In this document: positions 59,035 through 64,000 of the stretch, piece by piece
Layout: the number at the start of each line of letters is the position of its first letter
How positions within the stretch are numbered: position 1 is the first letter of the stretch
Source of the DNA: Vitreoscilla massiliensis
GTDB lineage: Bacteria; Pseudomonadota; Gammaproteobacteria; Burkholderiales; Neisseriaceae
Assembly (NCBI RefSeq): GCF_001457815.1
Contig: NZ_LN898221.1
Location: 124,001-188,000 of the forward strand
Length of the DNA: 64,000 nucleotides
Direction of reading: 5' to 3'
Position numbers and translations under genes: made by a program
The notes under the pieces: generated by a model
Told to the model about the DNA's origin: nothing
The model's database searches: none
The model's input: only the letters and a program-made list of their open reading frames with translations

Positions 59035-59922
59035 TCACGACCACCAATAATGCAAGATTAAACCCAAGCAAATCACCCAACCAATGCGGTTATTTTTCAA
59101 AAAGATTTCAAAGCATTTTTGACGGTCACGGCCTTTGATTTGCGTGTATTGCCAGCATTGCATGGCCACCGCAATCAACAAAGACAACCAATACGGCCAA
59201 GTGGCGTCTATGTCCCAGCCAACGATGGCCATCAACACAATAAACACCGCATGGCACAACATCACCGCATTGACGTCTTGCTCACCAAAGGTAATCGCTG
59301 AGGTTTTGATGTTGCCCAATTTCAAATCGTCTTCTTTGTCTGCCATCGCATAACAGGTGTCGTAAGCAATGGTCCACATCACATTGGCGCTGAATATCAG
59401 CCATGCCAATGCTGGTACGGCATTGGTTTCGGCGGCAAACGCCATCGGCACGCCAAACGAAAACGCAAAACCCAAATACAGTTGCGGAATCGGGAAAAAG
59501 CGTTTGGTAAATGGATAGGTCACCGCCAAAAACACTGCTGGCAAACTCATCCACCACGTCAAGGTATTCAGTGGCAACAAACACAACAGCGACACCAAAC
59601 ACAGCCCCGCCGTCAACAACAAAGCCTCTTTCTTGCTCACCTGCCCCATTGCAAACGGTCGACCTTTGGTGCGCGCCACCGCGCCATCAATGTCACGGTC
59701 GGCAAAATCGTTGACGACACAGCCGGCGCTGCGCATCAAAAACGTGCCCAAGGTAAACACCAACACCATCAGCCAATCAGGGCTGCCATCGGAGGCGATT
59801 AACAAAGCCCAATACGTCGGCCACAACAGCAATAAGGTGCCTATCGGTTTTTCCACCCGCATCAAGCGGCCATATACCTGCAGTTTTTGCTGCCAATTCA
59901 TTTTTTGTGTGTCATTCATCAT
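59035..59922 (-). CDS. ubiA: 4-Hydroxybenzoate polyprenyltransferase
   Basis: A 295-residue inner-membrane enzyme, with about nine helices, that adds the polyprenyl chain in ubiquinone synthesis. The two Asp-rich motifs are NDFADRDIDGAVARTKGRP near residues 67-85 and DKEDDLKLGN near 195. It overlaps ubiC by 11 bases. Confidence 0.94.
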   Translation of the reverse strand: MMNDTQKMNWQQKLQVYGRLMRVEKPIGTLLLLWPTYWALLIASDGSPDWLMVLVFTLGTFLMRSAGCVVNDFADRDIDGAVARTKGRPFAMGQVSKKEALLLTAGLCLVSLLCLLPLNTLTWWMSLPAVFLAVTYPFTKRFFPIPQLYLGFAFSFGVPMAFAAETNAVPALAWLIFSANVMWTIAYDTCYAMADKEDDLKLGNIKTSAITFGEQDVNAVMLCHAVFIVLMAIVGWDIDATWPYWLSLLIAVAMQCWQYTQIKGRDRQKCFEIFLKNNRIGWVICLGLILHYWWS

Positions 59923-60418
59923 GTGGTTTTAATGTGGGTAAAAAGCTTTCAATCAGCAATAAAGGCGCGGCCTGTAAATAAAAACACGAGCGCCGCGACA
60001 CAATGATTTCATCGCAGGGATTGGCCGGATGCTCTGGGCTCAAATAGGCAAATTCAAACTCAGTGCGCCTGAGCGGCAATTCATACAAGCGCATGCCCAA
60101 AGGCTGGGTGCCACAGTCCATGATTTCATGCCAAGCCGCATCATCGCCAGCGCAGACGCTGCGCGCCCAAACCACCGTCTGCTGCTGCAAACACAAACCC
60201 ACTTCCCTACTGTAGCCCTGCTCTGTGGCAATGTAAACCTGTTCATCATTTGCCACAACACTGTGTCCCAAATGCAGCAATTCTACCGAGAATTGTGGGC
60301 ATTTGGCTTTCAAGGCCAAAGTCAGCGGGATGGCCTGTAATATGTCGGCAAGATAAGCCGTGTTATCATCTAAACTGAAGCCGTTTTCGAGCGTCAGCCA
60401 AGTATCTAAAGGTTTCAT
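59912..60418 (-). CDS. ubiC: Chorismate lyase
   Basis: A 168-residue enzyme that makes 4-hydroxybenzoate and pyruvate from chorismate, the first committed ubiquinone step; product passes to UbiA encoded next. The start at 60418 (MKPLDTWLTLENGFSLDDN) is preferred to a longer form. Conserved WARSVCAG, QPLGMRLYEL and the C-terminal RRSCFYLQAAPLLLIESFLP are present. One uptake repeat at 59967. Confidence 0.88.
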   Translation of the reverse strand: MKPLDTWLTLENGFSLDDNTAYLADILQAIPLTLALKAKCPQFSVELLHLGHSVVANDEQVYIATEQGYSREVGLCLQQQTVVWARSVCAGDDAAWHEIMDCGTQPLGMRLYELPLRRTEFEFAYLSPEHPANPCDEIIVSRRSCFYLQAAPLLLIESFLPTLKPHDE

Positions 60419-60474
60419 GACGCGCATTATGCCCATGCAAACAAGGCAACGCAAACCCCCAATTTGGAGCAATC

Positions 60475-60942
60475 ATGGATTTGATTTTATGGCGCCATGC
60501 CGAAGCCCGCGACGGCAGTCCCGATTTGGAACGCCAACTCACGCGCAAAGGCAGCCAGCAAGCCAAGGAAATGGCTGAGTTTTTGAATCTGCATCTGGCC
60601 AAAAACACGCTGGTTTGGACCTCAGAAGCCAGCCGCAGCATCCAAACCGCCGCTTTTTTAAACCGCCCCAGCAGCGTACAGGCCGCCTTGAACCCCACTT
60701 GCAACAGCAGCGATATTTTGCCGCTGTTGTTGGCACAGCACAAACAGCCATTGCTGGTGGTCGGACACCAGCCGTGGCTGGGCGAAATTTGGGAACATTG
60801 CATGAGCGGTGGTGTGGCGCACAGCGATTATTGGAGCATCAAGAAAGGCGCGTTTGTGTGGCTGAAATTGAAAATGCAAGCCGAGGGTTTGGATTGCAAA
60901 TTGGTGGCAGCGCTGGCGCCGGCGTTTTTAGGGGTCATCTGA
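60475..60942 (+). CDS. sixA: SixA-type phosphohistidine phosphatase
   Basis: A 155-residue histidine phosphatase with LILWRHAEARDG (the nucleophile His 8) and VVGHQPWLGEIW near residue 92. In E. coli SixA acts on the nitrogen PTS, so its place two genes from the ptsN group may be functionally meaningful. It is divergent from ubiC. Confidence 0.85.
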   Translation: MDLILWRHAEARDGSPDLERQLTRKGSQQAKEMAEFLNLHLAKNTLVWTSEASRSIQTAAFLNRPSSVQAALNPTCNSSDILPLLLAQHKQPLLVVGHQPWLGEIWEHCMSGGVAHSDYWSIKKGAFVWLKLKMQAEGLDCKLVAALAPAFLGVI

Positions 60943-61041
60943 ACACGGGCTTGGTGTTTGCATTAAAGCAAACCGAATAAGCTGATGATGGGATAAACCA
61001 TCTTACGCATCAATCTCATACACCAAGCCTCTCCAGTACTC

Positions 61042-61109
61042 AGCGGCCTGTAAACTCTGTTCATATACTCATGGCGTAGTTTCGCATTGCCAGCGTGTTT
61101 ACAGGCCGC
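61042..61109. terminator. Widely spaced uptake-repeat pair
   Basis: AGCGGCCTGTAAAC and GTTTACAGGCCGC are separated by about 41 bases. The loop is long, but the pair follows sixA and could still act as a terminator. Confidence 0.6.
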
Positions 61110-61126
61110 ATCATCAAGGACGCAAT

Positions 61127-61711
61127 ATGTTGATATGGCAAGAGCAAACCATTGCTGCGGTGGTGTTTGATGCCTTTGGAACCGTCATCCACTATCCGGT
61201 CAAGCGCAACCCCTATGCTTTGTTGCGCCACCACTGGCACAGCGAACAAGGTTTTAAACACGCATGTTTGACCCAAAACATCGCCTTGCCAGATTTATTG
61301 CGCCAGTTGCAGCTTGAACATTTGTGGCCACAGATACAGGCGATGTTGGCCGAAGAACGCGCCCATCTGGCCTTGTTTCCCGAAGTGTTGACGGTATTGC
61401 AGCGCTTAAAACAGCTGCAAGTCAAAACCGCAATATGCAGCAATCTGGCGCACGCGTATGGCGAAGACGTGCGGCGTTTGTTACCCGATGTCGATGCTTC
61501 TTTGCTCAGCTATGAAGTCGGCCATGCCAAGCCGGAAGCGGCGATGTATGCGGCGGTAGAACAGCAATTGCAAGTGCCCAAAGAGCAGATTTTGTTTATT
61601 GGCGATACCCAACGCTGCGATGAAACCGGCCCGCGTGCTTATGGTTTTCATGCGCAGTGGCTACAGCGCGATTTGGGACAAGATTTGCAGCAGTTGGTAT
61701 TGGAGCAATAA
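61127..61711 (+). CDS. HAD-superfamily hydrolase
   Basis: A 194-residue HAD hydrolase. The motif I nucleophile Asp is in VVFDAFGTVIHYP, as in the DAFGT form of haloacid dehalogenase-like members, which lack the second Asp of phosphatases. Motif II fits TAICSNLA, motif III the Lys in GHAKPEAAMY, motif IV FIGDTQRCDETG. The lack of the usual DxD makes a classical phosphatase less certain. Substrate unknown. Confidence 0.85.
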   Translation: MLIWQEQTIAAVVFDAFGTVIHYPVKRNPYALLRHHWHSEQGFKHACLTQNIALPDLLRQLQLEHLWPQIQAMLAEERAHLALFPEVLTVLQRLKQLQVKTAICSNLAHAYGEDVRRLLPDVDASLLSYEVGHAKPEAAMYAAVEQQLQVPKEQILFIGDTQRCDETGPRAYGFHAQWLQRDLGQDLQQLVLEQ

Positions 61712-61835
61712 CAGCGCTGCCCAACCAAAATAAAAAACCAGTAAGACCGCATTGCGCCCTATTTCACAGCCATTGCTGGTCAAGCACATGGATTTTGACT
61801 TAAACCATCCCTAATACACTCAAACCTCCATCGCC

Positions 61836-62117
61836 ATGATTAAAGAAACACGCATGCGCAAACACAAGAACATCTTCCTAATGGGTTTGCTGTTGCTTAT
61901 CGTGGGCTTGCTCTTGAAATTTGCCCTGCCAGACAGCAATGCCAACAATCTTGCCATCGCCACGCAAGCGCAAAGCGCACAAGAGGCGGCAGCAGCCATC
62001 GCGAGCAATAATCAAGGCGATGTGTTAACCCGTTCGATAGCGATGTTTTTATTGGGTTTGGGCGGCGTTTTGACCGTGGTCGGGGGCTTAAAACTGTTAA
62101 CGGGTAAGTCTGCTTAA
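61836..62117 (+). CDS. Small membrane protein with two helices
   Basis: A protein of 87-93 residues. It has an N-terminal helix (IFLMGLLLLIVGLLLKFALP), a hydrophilic Ala/Gln-rich middle and a second helix (IAMFLLGLGGVLTVVGGLKL). The ATG at 61836 or the one six codons later (MRKHKN) may be used. No firm family; DUF3185-like is possible. Confidence 0.65.
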   Translation: MIKETRMRKHKNIFLMGLLLLIVGLLLKFALPDSNANNLAIATQAQSAQEAAAAIASNNQGDVLTRSIAMFLLGLGGVLTVVGGLKLLTGKSA

Positions 62118-62157
62118 GTGCTTAACCACTACACTGTTTTAGAGGCCTCATCCATAC

Positions 62158-62192
62158 AAAAGCGGCCTGTAAATCGTTTACAGGCCGCTTTT
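62158..62192. terminator. Inverted pair of uptake-type repeats, probable terminator
   Basis: AAAAGCGGCCTGTAAA and its complement with a 3-base loop, between convergent genes. Confidence 0.82.
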
Positions 62193-62217
62193 CATGCTTA
62201 TTTAGCTTGTACAAGCA

Positions 62218-63465
62218 TTATTTCTCAAAACGGTTGGCCGCGAACGGTTGTGGATTCACATAGGTTGCGTGGCCTAACATCATTTGTGACAACAGTTTGC
62301 CAGTGGCAGGGCCTAAGGTAAAGCCTTGGTGGGCATGGCCGAAGGCAAACCACAAATTGCTGTGTTTGTGCGCAGGGCCGATGACCGGTTTCATGTCGGG
62401 CATGCAAGGGCGATGGCCTATCCATGCTTTGTCTTCGACTGCTGTGGTCAAAGGCAGGTATTCACGTGCTTTTTTCTCCACATCGTCCAATTGGCGCTCA
62501 TCAGCTGGCGCATTTTGGAAGGTGAATTCCGCACCGGTGGTGATGCGGATGCCGGCCGCTTTCGGGCCGATAACATAGCCGCAATCATAATCGAGCACGC
62601 TGTGGTTCAATACCTTGCCGTCGGCAATGTGGTAATGCTTGTGGTAGCCGCGCATCGGGAACAATGGGTAATCGTAGCCCAAGCCTTTTAACACATCGGC
62701 AGACCAAGGGCCGGTGGCCACCACCAAGTGTTTGGCGCTCAAACGGCCTTGGTCGGTATTCACCTGCCATTCGCCATTTTCTTGTTGCATATTGTACATT
62801 TGGCATTGTTTGAACTCGCCGCCTGCAGCAACAAAGTTTTCCGCATAGGCTTTGACCAAAGCGCCAGGATTGGTGACTTTCCAAGTGTTTTGCCAATGGA
62901 TACCACCGACGAACAACGACGTGTTCAAATCCGGTTCCATTTCACGCACTTCATCCATATTGACCAAACGCGATTGCACGCCATAAGAGCGCGCCAATTC
63001 CGCTTCGGCAATGGCTTTGGCATAGGTTTCGGTGGTGCGGTGCAATTGCAGCCAGCCGGTTTTGCGCACCAAATGCTCGGCATGCGCCGCTTGCATCATT
63101 TCATCGTGGGTTTCGGTGCAATGTGCTATCAGTGTCGACCACTCATCCACCACGGTTTTGAAGCGTTTTGGATCTGAGTAATACCAGTATTGCATCAACG
63201 GATGTTTAAAATGCCACAAAGCAGCAGGACGGTAGCGGATGTCCAAATTGTGATTGGGTATGACTTTGAAGATGTCTTTCACATCGCGTGGAAACGCATG
63301 TGGAAACACCGCTTCACGCTGGATTAAACCGGCATTGCCGTAAGAGGTTTCCTCGCCCGGCTGTTTGCGGTCGATCAAAGTCACTTGCATGCCCTGCTGT
63401 TGCAAATGCCAGGCCACAGACACACCCACCATCCCTGCGCCAATGACGATTGCTTGTTCGCTCAT
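62218..63465 (-). CDS. DadA-like FAD-dependent D-amino acid dehydrogenase
   Basis: A 415-residue FAD enzyme with the dinucleotide-binding AIVIGAGMVGVSVAWHLQQQ at the N-terminus and the DAO-family C-terminal segment (PVIGPAHKHSNLWFAFGHAH). DadA converts D-amino acids to 2-oxo acids with electron transfer to the respiratory chain. The exact substrate (D-alanine or another amino acid) is not certain, and no alanine racemase gene is next to it. Monocistronic. Confidence 0.86.
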   Translation of the reverse strand: MSEQAIVIGAGMVGVSVAWHLQQQGMQVTLIDRKQPGEETSYGNAGLIQREAVFPHAFPRDVKDIFKVIPNHNLDIRYRPAALWHFKHPLMQYWYYSDPKRFKTVVDEWSTLIAHCTETHDEMMQAAHAEHLVRKTGWLQLHRTTETYAKAIAEAELARSYGVQSRLVNMDEVREMEPDLNTSLFVGGIHWQNTWKVTNPGALVKAYAENFVAAGGEFKQCQMYNMQQENGEWQVNTDQGRLSAKHLVVATGPWSADVLKGLGYDYPLFPMRGYHKHYHIADGKVLNHSVLDYDCGYVIGPKAAGIRITTGAEFTFQNAPADERQLDDVEKKAREYLPLTTAVEDKAWIGHRPCMPDMKPVIGPAHKHSNLWFAFGHAHQGFTLGPATGKLLSQMMLGHATYVNPQPFAANRFEK

Positions 63466-63834
63466 TTTAATACCCTTGCTACATGTTTCTCTTGTTGATG
63501 AAGTGACGTCACACTGATGATGACTGTCGGTGCGCTATTATAGCGCCGACTGCCGCTCAAATAGTGAATTTATGCAGTAAATTTTAAAATAATTTAGATA
63601 ATACAATGCAAAAATGAAGATTAAAAGATGATTTAACCATACATTCACATATTTACAGCCGATTCTGAAATATTTTTATGCTTGTTTAAGCTGCCAGTTC
63701 GCCAGTTCTCGTAAGATGTCAACAGCGGTGTTTTGGGATATGGAAAGTGTAGCACTACATTGTGGTGGCTAATGGAGTAACAGTTTGTTGTTATCAAAAT
63801 GGTTTCATTGTTTGAAATGCAAATCAGCATACAT
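63466..63834. other. Intergenic region upstream of the DadA-like gene
   Basis: About 370 AT-rich bases. It holds the promoter of the DadA-like gene. No gene or RNA recognised. Confidence 0.5.
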
Positions 63835-63864
63835 AAGCGGCCTGTAACATTTACAGGCCGCTTT
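63835..63864. terminator. Inverted pair of uptake-type repeats, probable terminator
   Basis: AAGCGGCCTGTAA, then TTTACAGGCCGCTT with a very short loop, directly after the stop of the last, leftward gene. Confidence 0.8.
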
Positions 63865-63872
63865 TCATCATT

Positions 63873-64000
63873 TTAAGTGCTGGATTTGTTTGCTTGGTGC
63901 TTATCCAAATAAAACTTCATGCCTTGGCTTTTTAAATTGAATTTGGCGATACCGCTGTTATTCGTGCCCACCCAAATATGTTCCTCGTCCAAAACGGCAA
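63873..64000 (-). CDS. C-terminal end of a protein with a possible propeller repeat
   Basis: An open frame of 42 codons that runs off the window end and ends just before a repeat-type terminator. The visible end includes LDEEHIWVGTNNSGIAKFNL, which resembles the IWVGT...GI...F pattern of two-component regulator propeller repeats, then a basic tail. With so little sequence the family is only a suggestion. Confidence 0.5.
   Translation of the reverse strand, partial: AVLDEEHIWVGTNNSGIAKFNLKSQGMKFYLDKHQANKSST

Larger units (their letters stand above)
16583..59978. repeat. Single uptake-type repeats, mostly inside genes
   Basis: Besides the inverted pairs, single copies of GCGGCCTGTAA(A), in either direction, lie at 16583, 28036, 32678, 35202, 38403, 40282, 40395, 41186, 43877, 52544, 52881, 54904, 55989 and 59967. 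All but the one at 32678 lie within or at the edge of coding regions. Compared with AAGCAGCCTGCA, recalled as a Kingella uptake dialect, the form AAGCGGCCTGTA differs at two bases. Confidence 0.75.

Noticed and set aside
958..63864. Regular short repeats as a CRISPR array
   Set aside because: The repeats are spread over the whole window, occur in both directions and inside genes, and have no regular spacers.
1..64000. tRNA or rRNA genes
   Set aside because: No cloverleaf-like or rRNA-like segment was recognised by eye; a covariance search could still find a short one.

Overview
The window looks like chromosomal DNA of a betaproteobacterium in or near the family Neisseriaceae. The reasons are the ptsN-hprK-rapZ and rluB-scpB-rbgA neighbourhoods, a terminus-type dif sequence almost identical to the Neisseria one as I remember it, filamentous prophages of the Neisseria Nf/MDA kind (TspB-like and Zot-like proteins), and about 45 copies of a short repeat, GCGGCCTGTAAA, that behaves like a DNA uptake sequence (DUS). 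About 30 of these copies form inverted pairs just after genes, where they probably also act as transcription terminators. The genus cannot be named from the sequence alone.

Layout. 1-2564: a DyP peroxidase (5' end outside the window), a glutathione peroxidase and an SRPBCC-domain protein. 2584-9905: filamentous prophage 1, on the minus strand. It carries a HUH-type Rep, coat, TspB-like and Zot-like genes, and an IS110-family recombinase preceded by a structured non-coding segment (a bridge-RNA candidate); 10-bp direct repeats flank it. 10010-18149: housekeeping and accessory genes, namely an NhaC antiporter, 4-hydroxyphenylpyruvate dioxygenase, a secreted C13-like peptidase, SstT and a NarL-type two-component system. 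18688-26361: filamentous prophage 2, on the plus strand. It shares the structural module of prophage 1 but has an unrelated Rep_trans-type replication protein, and it lies between a full dif site and a degenerate dif-like site, so it was probably integrated by XerCD.

26442-33744: a hydroquinone ring-cleavage cluster in the order small and large hydroquinone dioxygenase subunits, 4-hydroxymuconic semialdehyde dehydrogenase, maleylacetate reductase, intradiol (hydroxyquinol) dioxygenase, Rieske ferredoxin. A LysR regulator is divergent from it. 33808-38036: a small membrane protein, a NUDIX hydrolase, a CHMI-like isomerase, Mpl and a GlxA/GbdR-type regulator. 38075-44416: heterotetrameric sarcosine oxidase soxBDAG with divergent purU, linking methyl-group catabolism to the folate pool. 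44481-53780: a YkvI-type transporter, RF3, an unusual J-domain-like membrane protein, an XRE-cupin regulator divergent from a BenE symporter, an RNA methyltransferase, an AlkB-like protein and a broken AhpD-like gene. 53935-60942: rluB, scpB, rbgA/ylqF; rapZ, hprK, ptsN; ubiA, ubiC; sixA. 61127-64000: a HAD hydrolase, a small membrane protein, a DadA-like dehydrogenase and the C-terminal end of a protein with a possible propeller repeat.

The most notable material is the pair of filamentous prophages with two different integration strategies side by side, the possible RNA-guided integration apparatus of the first, the chromosomal dif site, and the uptake-sequence dialect, which is missing from both prophages. 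No tRNA, rRNA or CRISPR array was recognised.
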